Notes: a model not told the origin generated them from the sequence alone. Numbered from the stretch's first letter, positions 28,599 through 39,780 are shown. The stretch is DNA of 64,000 bases from Psychrobacter sp. JB385 (GCF_900163785.1 NZ_FUKN01000013.1:62001-126000), one strand, 5' to 3'. Translations and numbers: made by a program.

Positions 28599-29413
28599 CC
28601 ACCCCATCATCAAACACTCAATCTAACGCTCAGGGATCATTTGGTGCTACGTTGCAGCAAGCCCGTAAAAATAAAAAAGTCAGTATAGATGAGGCAGCGG
28701 CTGAGCTATTTATCTTGAAGCGTCATTTACAAGCTTTAGAGAATGAGAATTTCTCTGACTTGCCACAACCAGCGTTTGCGCGTGGTTTTGCCATCAATTA
28801 TGCCAAATATCTGGGCTTGGATCCGATAAAGATCGCCAGTAGCTTTGATGCTGCTTATCCTAATGAGCTAAAGGTGCAAGCATCGAATAGTACAGACACG
28901 CCGCTGCGTCCGATGGGTACATTACAGCGTGACACGCACAATCGTATCCGTTTCAATCCTTTACTGATTTTAGCGGTTATTGGGGTTATTGTCTTAGCCG
29001 TATTTTTGTTCCGTATGGTCAGTAATGCAAGTAAAGAACACAATGAAGAGCCTGTATCTACATCTACGGTCGAAGACATTTCAGCCAGCGAGCAGGCGCA
29101 AGGTGCGGCGATTAGTAGTGCTAGTGGTATTGGCTCGTCAGGCTCTGCACTCAATCTGGGTAATGCCACTGCAAGTGAAGCTGCGTTAGTCGTCACCGTG
29201 ACTGATACGGCTAACGTGACGATTACGGATGCCGCCGGTAATGATCTTATGACAGGTACCCAAACCTCTGGTAGTTATAATTTGTCAGGTACGCCACCAT
29301 TTAATGTGCAAATTGACAACATTGATAATGTCAGCTTAATGCTCAATCAAGAAGCAGTCGCTTTGGACACTTATGCCACTGATAAAAAAGCCAGCTTCGA
29401 GCTCGCGCCTTAA
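28589..29413 (+). CDS. rodZ: Cytoskeletal protein RodZ
   Basis: RodZ links the MreB actin-like cytoskeleton to the membrane elongation machinery. The 274-residue protein has an N-terminal helix-turn-helix domain (GATLQQARKNKKVSIDEAA through FARGFAINYAKYLGL, about residues 18-85), one membrane helix (about 130-148, LLILAVIGVIVLAVFLF) and a periplasmic C-terminal domain with VVTVTDTANVTITDAAGN. It is shorter than E. coli RodZ in the linker but complete in domains. Two starts are possible (28589 and 28595); the second overlaps the pilF stop as ATGA. Confidence 0.92.
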   Translation: MEMTTPSSNTQSNAQGSFGATLQQARKNKKVSIDEAAAELFILKRHLQALENENFSDLPQPAFARGFAINYAKYLGLDPIKIASSFDAAYPNELKVQASNSTDTPLRPMGTLQRDTHNRIRFNPLLILAVIGVIVLAVFLFRMVSNASKEHNEEPVSTSTVEDISASEQAQGAAISSASGIGSSGSALNLGNATASEAALVVTVTDTANVTITDAAGNDLMTGTQTSGSYNLSGTPPFNVQIDNIDNVSLMLNQEAVALDTYATDKKASFELAP

Positions 29414-29514
29414 CGGTAGAGCTGTGATTGCCAGCTATTAAAAGCTACTGTTATTAAAAGCTATTATGAATGTGTTTTTTCTTTGTTTTTTCGCTTCAAA
29501 TAAAGGGTTAGTCT

Positions 29515-30630
29515 ATGTCAACGTCAGCGCCTATTAACCGTCGTCTTACCAAAAAAATATATGTCGGTGATGTCGCGATTGGTGGTGATGCGCCGATTAG
29601 TGTACAAAGCATGACCAATACAGATACCTGTGATGTGGCAGCAACGGTCGCACAGATTGAGCGCTGCGTTGAGGCAGGTGCTGATTTGATGCGCGTGTCA
29701 ACACCAACCATGGATTCTGTCAGAGCTTTTGGTGAGATTCGTAAATTGGTCAGTGTGCCACTAATCGCCGATGTGCATTTCGATCATAAGATCGCATTGG
29801 CTGTTGCAGAGGCAGGGGCAGATTGTTTGCGTATCAATCCAGGTAATATCGGTAGCGATGCCAAGGTACGTGAAGTGGTTGCGTGTGCCAAGCACTACAA
29901 TATTCCTATTCGTATTGGCGTCAATGCAGGTTCGCTCGAAAAAGACATTCAGCGCAAATATACTGAGCCCACTGGCGAAGCAATGCTTGAATCAGCGATG
30001 CGCCATATCGATATATTAGAACGTTTGAATTTTGACCAATATAAAGTATCTGTCAAAGCCAGTAATGTGTTTTTGACAATGGATGCGTATCGCCTCATAT
30101 CTGCAGAAATAGATAATCCACTACACTTGGGTGTCACAGAAGCTGGCGTATATCGTACGGGCGCTGTAAAGTCTGCCATCGCCTTAGGTGGTTTATTGTT
30201 AGATGGTATTGGTGATACCATTCGTATCTCGCTTGCCGCAGAGCCAGAAGAAGAAATCAAAATTGGCTTTGATATTTTAAAATCACTGAATATTCGCTCC
30301 AATGGCGTCAACTTTATCGCTTGTCCAAGTTGTTCGCGTCAAGAGTTTGATGTCATCAAAGTCATGACTGCATTGGAGTCGCGCTTAGAAGATATTCGTG
30401 AGCCGCTGAATTTATCTGTGATTGGCTGTAAGGTTAACGGTCCAGGCGAAGCCAAAGAAGCCGATATTGGTATCGTGGGGGCTGCACCAAAATCGTTGGT
30501 ATATCGCATGGGTAATAAGAGCCATTTGATCGATACCAATAACTTGGTTGATGAGATAGAGGGCATGGTTCGCGCTCATGCAGAAGACTTGGCCAAAAAA
30601 CGCGAAAATGAGATTATACGAGTCAAATAG
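29515..30630 (+). CDS. ispG: 4-hydroxy-3-methylbut-2-enyl diphosphate synthase IspG
   Basis: IspG catalyses the penultimate step of the MEP isoprenoid pathway, reducing MEcPP to HMBPP with a [4Fe-4S] cluster and electrons from flavodoxin or ferredoxin. The 371-residue protein has a TIM-barrel N-terminus ([26 protein letters not shown]) and a C-terminal cluster domain with ACPSCSR and [18 protein letters not shown]. Length and motifs match the bacterial two-domain form. It lies about 100 bp after rodZ and 135 bp before hisS in the conserved gene block. Confidence 0.97.
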   Translation: MSTSAPINRRLTKKIYVGDVAIGGDAPISVQSMTNTDTCDVAATVAQIERCVEAGADLMRVSTPTMDSVRAFGEIRKLVSVPLIADVHFDHKIALAVAEAGADCLRINPGNIGSDAKVREVVACAKHYNIPIRIGVNAGSLEKDIQRKYTEPTGEAMLESAMRHIDILERLNFDQYKVSVKASNVFLTMDAYRLISAEIDNPLHLGVTEAGVYRTGAVKSAIALGGLLLDGIGDTIRISLAAEPEEEIKIGFDILKSLNIRSNGVNFIACPSCSRQEFDVIKVMTALESRLEDIREPLNLSVIGCKVNGPGEAKEADIGIVGAAPKSLVYRMGNKSHLIDTNNLVDEIEGMVRAHAEDLAKKRENEIIRVK

Positions 30631-30765
30631 GTCAAGATACTGTGTGGCGGGTAATGATAGCGCCGTAGTATTGACCTAATACTTCATAAAAAATGATGCT
30701 CAGTTATGAGCAAAAACAACAATAATAGAGACACTTGTTCGAAATTTTAAGGATATGACCGTACC

Positions 30766-32055
30766 ATGATTAAAGCGATTAAAGGGTTTAATGATATTTT
30801 GCCAGAACAGTCTGCAAAGTGGCTGCATTTAGAGGCGATATTGGCGGATGTGCTTGGTAGATATGGTTATGAACATATCCGTTTACCGATCGTTGAGCAG
30901 ACAGATTTATTTGCCCGTGCAATTGGGGGCGCAACAGACATTGTTGAAAAAGAGATGTACAGCTTTACTGATAAGTCTGAGCCACCAACGCCACTGGCGC
31001 TGCGCCCTGAAGGCACGGCAGGAGCAGTACGTGCTGTCATTGAGCACAACTTGCTGCGTGGTGATACGCCCAAACTATGGTATATCGGTCCTATGTTCCG
31101 TTACGAGCGTCCACAAAAAGGACGTTATCGTCAGTTTCACCAGCTGGGTGTAGAGAGTTTCGGTAGTGCATTGCCGGACGCGGATGCTGAGCTGATTGCG
31201 ATGACGCATTTGATGTGGCAAGAGCTGGGTCTACGCGATGAGATGCGTTTGCAACTCAACAGCTTAGGCGAGCTGGATGAGCGTCATGCATACCGCGAAG
31301 CGCTGGTTGCTTATTTAACGGATAAAAAAGATCAGTTGGACGAAGACAGTCAACGCCGTTTAACCACCAACCCATTACGTATCTTAGACAGTAAAGAGGC
31401 GAGTACGCAGGCAATCTTGGCAGATGCACCAAAGCTTGCTGAGTTCTTAGGAGCAGACAGTCTGGCACATTTTGAGCAAGTGCAAAGCTATCTGAGCGCG
31501 CTTGGTATTGAGTTTGACATCAACCCCCACTTGGTACGCGGGCTTGATTACTATAACAAAACGGTTTTTGAGTGGGTCACGGACAAACTTGGTAGCCAAG
31601 CCACTGTGTGTGCGGGCGGTCGTTATGATGGTCTGGTAGGACAATTAAAGTCCCTAGGCACAGATGGTAGCAAACCTGTCAAATCCGAGCCAGCCGTTGG
31701 CTTTGCTATGGGACTTGAGCGTTTATTACTGCTGATGGAAGCAGTGGCACCCATTGATGATGTGCCAGCTTGTGATGTATTCGTGGTCGCTCACCCAGAA
31801 GTATATAGCGCTGGTATCGGTTATGCTCAAGGCCTACGTTATAGCCGTCCAGACGTGCGAGTCAAAATGGCAAGTGCGACAAGTCTAAAAGCGCAGATGA
31901 AAAAGGCCGATAAGTCAGGCGCTGCATTGACGGTGATTATCGCTCAGCAAGAGCTTGATGATAATACCATCAGCATTAAAGACATGCAGACAGGTGAGCA
32001 AAAAACAGTTGCGCAAGATTGGCTTGTAAACAAAGACAATTTTTCTCGCAGCTGA
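30766..32055 (+). CDS. hisS: Histidyl-tRNA synthetase HisS
   Basis: HisS charges tRNA-His. The 429-residue class II synthetase has the start [11 protein letters not shown], motif 2 as [16 protein letters not shown], the histidine loop [15 protein letters not shown] and motif 3 as [14 protein letters not shown], followed by the anticodon-binding domain. All catalytic segments are intact, in contrast to HisZ at 22315, which shares the fold only. It sits in the conserved ispG-hisS-yfgM-bamB-der order. Confidence 0.98.
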   Translation: MIKAIKGFNDILPEQSAKWLHLEAILADVLGRYGYEHIRLPIVEQTDLFARAIGGATDIVEKEMYSFTDKSEPPTPLALRPEGTAGAVRAVIEHNLLRGDTPKLWYIGPMFRYERPQKGRYRQFHQLGVESFGSALPDADAELIAMTHLMWQELGLRDEMRLQLNSLGELDERHAYREALVAYLTDKKDQLDEDSQRRLTTNPLRILDSKEASTQAILADAPKLAEFLGADSLAHFEQVQSYLSALGIEFDINPHLVRGLDYYNKTVFEWVTDKLGSQATVCAGGRYDGLVGQLKSLGTDGSKPVKSEPAVGFAMGLERLLLLMEAVAPIDDVPACDVFVVAHPEVYSAGIGYAQGLRYSRPDVRVKMASATSLKAQMKKADKSGAALTVIIAQQELDDNTISIKDMQTGEQKTVAQDWLVNKDNFSRS

Positions 32056-32070
32056 GTGTTCATTTATCGC

Positions 32071-32106
32071 GTCAACCGCTAATGCCAATATATTATTGGC
32101 GTTGAC
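32071..32106. other. Intergenic hairpin between hisS and yfgM
   Basis: GCCAAT/ATTGGC arms enclosed by outer GTCAAC/GTTGAC arms, with a seven-base bulge on the left. No T-run follows, so it may be an attenuating or processing structure rather than a terminator. Confidence 0.4.
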
Positions 32107-32150
32107 GTTCGCAGTAGCAATTTAATATAAATTTTATCAGGTAAATACGT

Positions 32151-32948
32151 ATGGCTCTGACACCTAATTCGCCAAATGCAGACAACTCAATGCAAGCGTT
32201 AAAGCAATATGGCAGCTACATTGTCACTGCGATTTTATTGGCACTGGCCGCTTATTTCGGCTGGACCTACTGGCAGAATAACCATGCGCGGGTCGATACC
32301 GTGGCAGCGGATCACTATGCAGACATACAGCGATTGAACGAAGAGGTCAGCTTGGCCTCGCAAAATCCCGACTTAGAAGCAGAAGCACAAGACGCACTGA
32401 CACAGAGTCGCACGCAACTTAATAAAGATATTGATGCGCTAGTGAGTAAGCATGGAGATTCTGTCTATGCTTGGCAGGCACTAATGATCAAAGCTCGCCA
32501 ACAAGTTGATAATGATGAGTTTACAGAAGCAGGCGAAACACTCAAAAAAGCACTGACAATCGATTTGGGTGATGCAGGTTTAGAAGCAATCACGCGTTTG
32601 CGTTATGCAGCGACGTTGTTGGCCGCAGGTGATGCAGACGCTGCATTAACAGAAGCCAGTAAAGACATGCCAAGCTCGTTTGAGCCAAGTCAACAAGAAT
32701 TACTGGGTGATATCTATTTGGCGCAAGACAATAAAGACTCAGCCATTAAGTCTTACAATAATGCTTGGGAGCTGTTACGCAGTCGTCAAGAAACGCGTGC
32801 AGTATTGGCGTTAAAGATGGAAAGTTTGGGTATTGTGCCTGAGCCTATCGATGAGCAAACCAGCCTCATTCAAGAGTCAGCGGCACCAGAACAGCCATTG
32901 GTACAAGATGGCGCTGCACAAAATGCTGCTGCCGAGGTTACACCGTAA
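32151..32948 (+). CDS. yfgM: YfgM-type periplasmic TPR protein
   Basis: YfgM is an inner-membrane protein that associates with SecYEG and the chaperone PpiD to assist exported proteins. The 265-residue protein has a short cytoplasmic N-terminus, one membrane helix (about residues 23-41, IVTAILLALAAYFGWTYW) and a periplasmic TPR-like domain. The Gln/Ala-rich C-terminal tail after about 230 is likely disordered. Its place between hisS and bamB matches the E. coli order, which supports the name more than sequence motifs do. Confidence 0.88.
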   Translation: MALTPNSPNADNSMQALKQYGSYIVTAILLALAAYFGWTYWQNNHARVDTVAADHYADIQRLNEEVSLASQNPDLEAEAQDALTQSRTQLNKDIDALVSKHGDSVYAWQALMIKARQQVDNDEFTEAGETLKKALTIDLGDAGLEAITRLRYAATLLAAGDADAALTEASKDMPSSFEPSQQELLGDIYLAQDNKDSAIKSYNNAWELLRSRQETRAVLALKMESLGIVPEPIDEQTSLIQESAAPEQPLVQDGAAQNAAAEVTP

Positions 32949-33033
32949 TTGTATAGTAATAAGCGTTAATGACTAATAATAGCATTGGCGCTTTACTTAA
33001 TTATTAATAATTTATTTGTAGTGAGAACCTATA

Positions 33034-34242
33034 ATGACTCAATCTATTCGCTCTAGCAAAATATTTAAAGCCAAAACCCTCAAAACGACGGCTATGCATG
33101 TAGCAGTACTGGCAGTAATGAGCACTGCCGTGATTGGGTGTAATCGCGGTATCAAACCCGTGGTCAATGAGCCAGTAAAATTGGTGCAAATTGCGCAACC
33201 TATCAGTGTTCTCCAACCTGTATTTAGCACTGATGTTGGTAACAAAAAAGCCAGCAAAAAAGATCCGCTAGACTTACAAGTTGGTTACGCCAATGGACAG
33301 ATCGTGACTGCTTCGCGTGGTGGTGATTTAACAGGCTTTAACAGTACAGGTGAGCGTGTATGGTCAGTGCAAGTAGGCGATCAGATCACGGGCGGTGTGG
33401 CGCTAGATGCATTGAGTCAGACAGCGATTGTTAGTACGCGCAACGGTCAGATTATGGCGTTTGATAGCACGACTGGTGCTAAGCGCTGGCAACAACAGTT
33501 GTCAGGTACGGTATTAACGCCAGCACTTATTACCAATAACCGCGTGATTCTTTCTGCAAACGATGGATTTTTGCATGGATTGTCGTTACAAACTGGACAG
33601 CCTGTATGGCAGTTTGCCACGCAAGTACCTGCTATCAGTGTACGTGGTAGTGCGGCCCCAACGTTATTAGACAATAAAACGGCACTATTGGCGACTGCGG
33701 ATGGTCGATTGCATGCAGTAACGACAGATAGTGGTTTGCCGCAGTGGTCAAGACGTGTTGGCGTTGGTTCGGGCAGCAGTGAAGTTGAGCGTATGAGCGA
33801 TGTCGATGGTAAGCCTATCGTAGACAAAAACCAGTTATTTGCTGTCAGCTACAGTGGTCAGTTGCTCGGTATTGACTTGGCCTCGCGTCAAGTGATGTTC
33901 GTCAAAGACATGGCGAGCTTAAAATCACTTGCGGTAAACAATCAACAAGTCATCGCAACAAGCTTGGACGGTAAAGTTGCAGCCTATGATAGAAACACGG
34001 GTGAGATGCTATGGGAAAGTGAAGAGTTGGCGTATCGCGACTTAACCAACCCTGTAATGATTGGAAATTATATTGCCGTTGGTGATTTGGATGGGGTTGT
34101 GCATTTATTTGACCCTGCTAGCGGAAAAATCGTTAGCCGCGTACAGACTAAAGGTGCTTTGAGTAGCTTGCAAGTACAAGGCAGTCGTTTGATGACGCAA
34201 AGCACGTCAGGTCAAGTGGCTATCTGGCAGCTTGCGCGCTAA
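33034..34242 (+). CDS. bamB: Outer membrane assembly lipoprotein BamB
   Basis: BamB is a beta-propeller lipoprotein of the BAM complex that inserts outer-membrane proteins. The 402-residue protein has a lipobox AVIGC near residue 36, followed by PQQ-type propeller blades: GERVWSVQVGDQITGG, STTGAKRWQQQL, TGQPVWQF, TGEMLWESEEL and a final VAIWQLAR. The N-terminal n-region is unusually long, so an internal ATG (for example MHVAVLAVM) may be the true start. It sits before der in the conserved gammaproteobacterial block. Confidence 0.94.
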   Translation: MTQSIRSSKIFKAKTLKTTAMHVAVLAVMSTAVIGCNRGIKPVVNEPVKLVQIAQPISVLQPVFSTDVGNKKASKKDPLDLQVGYANGQIVTASRGGDLTGFNSTGERVWSVQVGDQITGGVALDALSQTAIVSTRNGQIMAFDSTTGAKRWQQQLSGTVLTPALITNNRVILSANDGFLHGLSLQTGQPVWQFATQVPAISVRGSAAPTLLDNKTALLATADGRLHAVTTDSGLPQWSRRVGVGSGSSEVERMSDVDGKPIVDKNQLFAVSYSGQLLGIDLASRQVMFVKDMASLKSLAVNNQQVIATSLDGKVAAYDRNTGEMLWESEELAYRDLTNPVMIGNYIAVGDLDGVVHLFDPASGKIVSRVQTKGALSSLQVQGSRLMTQSTSGQVAIWQLAR

Positions 34243-34682
34243 CTTTTTTAATCGGCAATGAGCCAATAAGCTCGTTCTGCCACCCTTAAAAAATCAAGTG
34301 ATTGATTATAATGTTATGAAATATAGACATAAACGCTGCTTGGTCAGCGTTTAGTGCTTTGTGTAAATTGCTTGTTTAAACGCAGGCTTTCGCGTACTCT
34401 ATGCGACCGATACGCCGTAGGCGTGATTCATTTATGATAGTTGATTCATTTCAAAACAACGCCACCTCACAAGTAGGCCTTTTATTTTGGACTGGGTAGC
34501 GTGTTTATATATAATATAGACAGCCCATATACTATTTGCTAATCGCACTATAACCAACTATCATTTTTGCTACTGTTTTATCTTTATTATTTATTTTAAT
34601 TTACGGTCAAGTACAGCGCTATCGCTACTGTTATCAGAGCCACTGTACCGCCCGTCATTGTGCCCTTCACTGAGAGTAACCC
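34243..34682. other. bamB-der intergenic region
   Basis: A 440-bp gap. A hairpin AAACGCTG/CAGCGTTT with loop CTTGGT lies at 34331-34352 but lacks a good T-run, so it is only a possible terminator. The remainder is AT-rich and probably carries the der promoter. No gene was recognised. Confidence 0.45.
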
Positions 34683-36104
34683 ATGAGTATCAAGCCTGTG
34701 GTCGCCTTAATTGGTCGTCCAAACGTCGGTAAATCTACCTTATTTAATCAGTTCACAAAAAGTCGGCAGGCATTGGTTGCTGATTTGTCAGGACTGACTC
34801 GTGACCGTCAATACGGCGATGCTACCTATGAAGACAAATCCTTCATCGTGGTTGACACGGGTGGTATTGGTGAAGCAGATGATGGTAGTGGCAACATTGA
34901 CGATTATATGTCTGAGCAATCGCATACAGCCATTCATGAGGCCGATATTATCGTGTTTGTCGTGGATGCCCGTGCTGGGATGATTGGTGCTGATGCCGAA
35001 ATCGGTAAGTTCTTACATACCCTAGGCAAACCTGTTTACGTCGTTGCCAACAAAGTTGATGGCGTACATGATGCCGCACCTGCTGAGTTCTACGCGTTAG
35101 GACTGGGCGAACCGTATCCAATGGCGGCCAGTCATGGGCGCGGTGTTGGGAACTTGCTCGAAGTATTGACTGCTGATATGCCTGCGCAAGAGAATATCGT
35201 AGAGCCTAGAGGCCTAAAGCTTGCCATCATCGGTCGTCCAAACGTTGGAAAATCGACACTGGTCAATCGTCTATTGGGCGAAGACCGAGTGGTGGTTTTT
35301 GACATGCCTGGTACCACGCGTGACAGTATCTACATTCCTTATCAGCGCGATGGTAAAGATTACGTACTTATCGATACAGCTGGTGTACGTCGCCGCGGTA
35401 AAATCGATGAAAAAGTAGAAAAGTTCTCGGTTATTAAAACCTTACAAGCAATTGAAGACTCAAACGTGACTGTCATTGTGATCGATGCTCATGAAGGTAT
35501 TGTCGATCAAGATTTGCATATGATTGGCTACGCACTGGATGCGGGTCGCGCTTTGGTGGTTGCAATCAATAAATGGGATGGTCTGACCCAAGAGCAAAGA
35601 GACTATATTAAAATCGAGATGGATCGCCGCTTCAACTTTATACCTTATGTGAAGATACATTTAATATCAGCACTACACGGTACAGGCGTTGGCAATTTAT
35701 ATCCGTCTATCTTGCGCGCTTATAAGTCTTCAATGTTTGAAGTATCTACCAATCGCTTGACGCAAATTTTACAAGATGCCGTTACAGCCAATCCGCCACC
35801 AACTATTGCTGGTCGCCGTATTAAGCTACGTTATGCTCATATTGGTGGCCATAATCCACCTGTTATCGTGATCCATGGTAATCAGACCAGCGCACTTCCT
35901 AAGAGCTATCAGCGTTACCTAGAGAACCAGTTCCGTCAAGTATTTAAGCTTGAAGGTACGCCGCTCAATGTTATCTTTAAACAAAATGACAATCCATACG
36001 CTAATAAGAGCGACACGCCAACCAAGGCAAAAACGCAGCAGCTACGTCAACGTGAGCGCAATCGAGCGAAAAAATTCACCACCAAAGATAAAAAACCGCG
36101 CTAA
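34683..36104 (+). CDS. der: Ribosome assembly GTPase Der (EngA)
   Basis: Der is an essential double-GTPase for 50S subunit assembly. The 473-residue protein has two G domains: the first with GRPNVGKST (about residues 11-19), DTGG and NKVDG; the second with GRPNVGKST (about 183-191), DTAG and NKWDG. A C-terminal KH-like domain (about 355-445) follows, then a basic tail rich in Lys, Arg and Gln. All G motifs are intact. It ends the rlmN-to-der block. Confidence 0.97.
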   Translation: MSIKPVVALIGRPNVGKSTLFNQFTKSRQALVADLSGLTRDRQYGDATYEDKSFIVVDTGGIGEADDGSGNIDDYMSEQSHTAIHEADIIVFVVDARAGMIGADAEIGKFLHTLGKPVYVVANKVDGVHDAAPAEFYALGLGEPYPMAASHGRGVGNLLEVLTADMPAQENIVEPRGLKLAIIGRPNVGKSTLVNRLLGEDRVVVFDMPGTTRDSIYIPYQRDGKDYVLIDTAGVRRRGKIDEKVEKFSVIKTLQAIEDSNVTVIVIDAHEGIVDQDLHMIGYALDAGRALVVAINKWDGLTQEQRDYIKIEMDRRFNFIPYVKIHLISALHGTGVGNLYPSILRAYKSSMFEVSTNRLTQILQDAVTANPPPTIAGRRIKLRYAHIGGHNPPVIVIHGNQTSALPKSYQRYLENQFRQVFKLEGTPLNVIFKQNDNPYANKSDTPTKAKTQQLRQRERNRAKKFTTKDKKPR

Positions 36105-36293
36105 TTCATAGGTTTTTAATGGTTTATTTACTTTATCGTGCCACAGAGTACGGTAAAGTAAATAAAACGCCCTTTTGCTACCATAGTTTTGTCTGTCGTA
36201 AGATGAACTAAGCAAATATCTGCAAGTTTTTCTTATCACGTCTCAAAAATACCTGTAATATACATAAAAGTTGTCTTGACTCAGTTGAGTGAT

Positions 36294-38210
36294 ATGAACA
36301 ACCGTCCTTCCAAAACCATCTCTATACTTATCTGGCGCTCTGTCATAAAAGCCATCATCTTTGCGGTGCTGGCGGGCTTTTTGTTTTCTTTTATTTATGG
36401 TTTATTGCAACACTATAAAGAGAAGCGCCATAACATCCAGCAGTTTGCTAATTTATTAACCATAAGCGCTTCAACAGCTGATAGCGCAGATATTGTGGCG
36501 CAGCAAGTAACGTTTTTGTTAGAAAGCGAGCCTAGTATCAAAAGCATTTTATTTTATTCAACGCCGCAGCCAATTGATGAGCTTAATCAGTCCAATGGCG
36601 ATTGGAAAAATGCTTTATTTGCAGACACAGTCAGTTTTAACTATCCAGTGATTAGTAACTACATCAGTAGTGATAGACCGTCTCGAGCAGTAGACACCAA
36701 TCAGCAATCAAGTGCGGCTTTATCAAATCGAGGTGTTCCATCAGACGACGATAACAGCGCCTTAGTGGGTTACATCAACATCACGTTAGATGTCGATAAA
36801 ATGCGCTTATATTGGTTTCAAGATATCATACCATATTGGCTGATCACTACCATTCTTACTGTGCTAGGTGCCTTTTATATTCTGCGTAAACTCAATTGGC
36901 CCATTAGAGACATAGAGACACTGACGAATGCCTGTGACGTGGTTTTGAAGACCTCAGATCTGAAACAGCTCCCAACCATTTCTCAACAATTTGATTTTCA
37001 AGAATTACTAAAGATTAAGCAGACGTTTATTAAATTATTCAGTCGCTTACAAAAGTCGCAACAAGAGTATGAGGAGATTGCGGTTTTTGAGCAGCAACTT
37101 CATAAAAAAGACATCTCTCTCGATGTACAGCTACATAACTTTCAGAGCATGATCACACATGAGTTAAAGACGTCACTGAATGCCATTGTAGGCGGCTTAC
37201 AACTGTTAGACCATGAGACTCTAAATATAGAGCAAAAAGATGCTGTCCAAATCATTAGAAATGGTAGCGACAAACTGGTGCTATCACTTGACCATATTAT
37301 TCAATTGAATCAAATACAAAGAGGCCAGATGAATGTCACTTTTAGTGAGTTCAAACCTCTACAGTTGCTGGCAGATTTGTTGGCAACGTTTGAGCCCATT
37401 GCACAAAAAAGAGGGCTCAAGTTAATCAGTCATATTCATCATATAGACTATAACTTAGAAGGTGACGCGGAGAAAATCCAACAGATATTAGCCATCCTCC
37501 TTAGTAATGCGATCAAGTTTACGCCAGCAGGACAAGTGACCATCACCTCACAGCTGACCCATTTTGATAAGAGTAATCGTTGGCAAATTAGCGTCAAAGA
37601 CACAGGTATTGGCATCGACAGTAATTATATTGATGATATTTTTAATCCATTTTTTCAAGTCGATTCTTCAAAGACTCGTCAATATGAAGGGTCAGGGGTG
37701 GGCTTACCAGTCGTCAAGCAAATGGCACAGCTGATGGACGCTACAATAGAAGTAGAGAGTACACTTGGGGTCGGTACAGAGTTTGTGTTAACTGTCGCGA
37801 TGCCCAGTCAAAGTCAGTCCAGGCAGAAGCATTTTTTGGCTAAAAAGACCATTATTTATTATTACTCTCATGAGATTGGCTCTTTAGGTAAAGAATTAGA
37901 GCATTTAGGAGCTACGGTTATTTATCACCAGCAAGAAGAGCTGGTACTAGAGGATATGAATGTAGGAAAAGTCGATATGGTTATGTTTGCAGAGGGCGTT
38001 GCGCCAAGTAAAGCTGAGTGGCTAGCAAAGAGAATCCGTCGATCTGAACATGAGCATCGTGCATTATTGATATATTGGTATCCTCAGCATCAAGCAAGAC
38101 AATTGGATAATTTCGAGCGCTTCTTAAAAGCAGCGGGCGTCGATTATTGCCAAAGCTCGACTTATAAAGATAAAGCATTGAGCGACTTGCTTAAGCGCTG
38201 GTTGGTATGA
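36294..38210 (+). CDS. Membrane sensor histidine kinase with receiver-like C-terminal domain
   Basis: The 638-residue protein has two membrane helices (about residues 17-37 and 183-200) flanking a periplasmic sensor domain, a HisKA dimerisation domain with the phospho-acceptor His289 in ITHELKTSLNAI, and an ATPase domain with LLSNAIKFTP, VKDTGIGID and GSGVGLPVV. The C-terminal ~125 residues have the alternating hydrophobic pattern of a receiver, but the acceptor position (usually LMDxxMP) reads VDMVMFAEG with no Asp at the end of that strand. It may be a pseudo-receiver. No response regulator is adjacent (orphan kinase). The ATG at 36294 after GAGTG is preferred to a TTG at 36276. Confidence 0.85.
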   Translation: MNNRPSKTISILIWRSVIKAIIFAVLAGFLFSFIYGLLQHYKEKRHNIQQFANLLTISASTADSADIVAQQVTFLLESEPSIKSILFYSTPQPIDELNQSNGDWKNALFADTVSFNYPVISNYISSDRPSRAVDTNQQSSAALSNRGVPSDDDNSALVGYINITLDVDKMRLYWFQDIIPYWLITTILTVLGAFYILRKLNWPIRDIETLTNACDVVLKTSDLKQLPTISQQFDFQELLKIKQTFIKLFSRLQKSQQEYEEIAVFEQQLHKKDISLDVQLHNFQSMITHELKTSLNAIVGGLQLLDHETLNIEQKDAVQIIRNGSDKLVLSLDHIIQLNQIQRGQMNVTFSEFKPLQLLADLLATFEPIAQKRGLKLISHIHHIDYNLEGDAEKIQQILAILLSNAIKFTPAGQVTITSQLTHFDKSNRWQISVKDTGIGIDSNYIDDIFNPFFQVDSSKTRQYEGSGVGLPVVKQMAQLMDATIEVESTLGVGTEFVLTVAMPSQSQSRQKHFLAKKTIIYYYSHEIGSLGKELEHLGATVIYHQQEELVLEDMNVGKVDMVMFAEGVAPSKAEWLAKRIRRSEHEHRALLIYWYPQHQARQLDNFERFLKAAGVDYCQSSTYKDKALSDLLKRWLV

Positions 38211-38214
38211 ACAT

Positions 38215-38247
38215 AAAAAAGACGCCTCTATAGTGGGCGTCTTTTTT
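38215..38247. terminator. Hairpin terminator after histidine kinase
   Basis: AAAAAAGACGCC and GGCGTCTTTTTT pair around a nine-base loop. With A- and T-runs on both sides, it can act for the kinase gene and the convergent carboxypeptidase gene. Confidence 0.88.
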
Positions 38248-38312
38248 ATAAAATAAACATTTTTATCAAACAAATAATGAACCAGATAGCTTTTGATTAA
38301 ATCAGCAGTCGC

Positions 38313-39479
38313 TTAAAGCAGATTTTTTATCCAACGTACGACGTGCTCCCACGTGCGGCTCATAAAACCTGATTGTTCGATATCACTCGTCGCTACGATA
38401 GGCACTGAAGCCACTGCTTTGCCATCGATAACCGCCATCATCTTACCAATTTCTTGACCTTTTTTGATGGGTGCTTCTAAGCTTTCAGGAATATCGACCA
38501 CCGTCGTGATTTTATTCTTTTGCGTTTTGGTGGTTAGAACCTGTAAATTGTCACCAGTTGCCAATTCTATTTCGTTCGCTTCACCAAACCATACTGGGAT
38601 TTTGCTAACAAATTGTCCGGCAGGCGCTTTGGTGACCGTTGTAAAATGGCCGAAACCCCAATTAAGCAGCTCACGTGACTGATCGGCACGAGCTTGTTGG
38701 CTCTTTGTACCCATAATGACAGAAATGAGACGCATACCGTCACGTTTACTTGAGGCAGCCAGACAATAGCCAGCAGCATCTGTATGTCCTGTTTTCAAAC
38801 CATCAACCGTAGAGTCAGTGGCTAATAAGGCATTACGGTTACCTTGCGTGATGCCATTATAGGTGAATTCTTTTTCAGAATAAATGTTGTAGTATTCACC
38901 ACTATTTTTGATGATGGCACGAGAAAGCTTTGCCAAATCTAAGGCAGATGCTTCGTGACCCTCATCAGGCATACCTGTCGAATTGACAAAATGCGAGTTG
39001 GTCATACCGATTTTTTCTGCTTGCTCATTCATTAAGATAGCAAATGAGGCTTCGCTACCAGCGATATGCTCTGCCATCGCTTTTGAAGCATCATTACCAG
39101 ATTGAATGATGATGCCGCGTAGCATATCGATGACACTCGCCGTTTTATTGACAGGTACATACATACAAGATTGACTGCTACTACCGCGGCACCAAGCATT
39201 TTTGCTCATTAATACTTGATCGTCTTCTTTGAGATCACCTGATGCTAAGCGTTGCTCAATGATATAACTGGTCATCATTTTTGTTAAAGACGCTGGCGGG
39301 AGCGACTCATTGGCGTTCTTCTGTGCCAAAATCTCGCCAGTATTGAAGTCCATTAATACATAAGCGGTATTATCCATCTCTGGTGGCTGAATGGCTGCGT
39401 TTGCCATTACTGCGCTCATAGAGATACTTACACCAACTACCAGTTGTATGAACTGGTTTTTTACACGCTTTACTGTCAT
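38313..39479 (-). CDS. D-alanyl-D-alanine carboxypeptidase (PBP5/6 type)
   Basis: This 388-residue low-molecular-mass penicillin-binding protein trims the terminal D-Ala from peptidoglycan pentapeptides. It has a signal peptide (cleavage near ANA-AIQ), the SxxK motif in PASLTKMMT, the SxN motif in SGNDAS, the KTG motif in GLKTGHTDAAG and a C-terminal amphipathic anchor (WEHVVRWIKNLL). It belongs to the DacA/DacC group; which one cannot be settled from sequence alone. It is convergent with the histidine kinase gene. Confidence 0.94.
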   Translation of the reverse strand: MTVKRVKNQFIQLVVGVSISMSAVMANAAIQPPEMDNTAYVLMDFNTGEILAQKNANESLPPASLTKMMTSYIIEQRLASGDLKEDDQVLMSKNAWCRGSSSQSCMYVPVNKTASVIDMLRGIIIQSGNDASKAMAEHIAGSEASFAILMNEQAEKIGMTNSHFVNSTGMPDEGHEASALDLAKLSRAIIKNSGEYYNIYSEKEFTYNGITQGNRNALLATDSTVDGLKTGHTDAAGYCLAASSKRDGMRLISVIMGTKSQQARADQSRELLNWGFGHFTTVTKAPAGQFVSKIPVWFGEANEIELATGDNLQVLTTKTQKNKITTVVDIPESLEAPIKKGQEIGKMMAVIDGKAVASVPIVATSDIEQSGFMSRTWEHVVRWIKNLL

Positions 39480-39780
39480 ATATCGTTACACCGCATCATG
39501 AAACCAAATGTATCTATCGCTTACGCACAGCATTGACGCTCAGCCATTATTTTGAACAACAAAAATCAACCATTCTGTTGCAAAGTAAATCATGAAAGAG
39601 AGTAGTGATGATTAAACGATAGACATAAAATTAACGCCTTATCTTAGCAAAATGCCAACCGATGGGGAATCAGTTAATGCAAAAAAAAGGGCCAAATTAA
39701 AAACAAAGTCCAATAGTTATCAAACGTTTACTCTTACTAGGAGTTTGTCATATTTTAATAGACCAAACCCAACAACCACA

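Noticed and set aside
34331..34352. Terminator after bamB
   Set aside because: A stem AAACGCTG/CAGCGTTT exists but it lacks a proper T-run and lies 90 bp past the stop, so I left it as a possible hairpin only.
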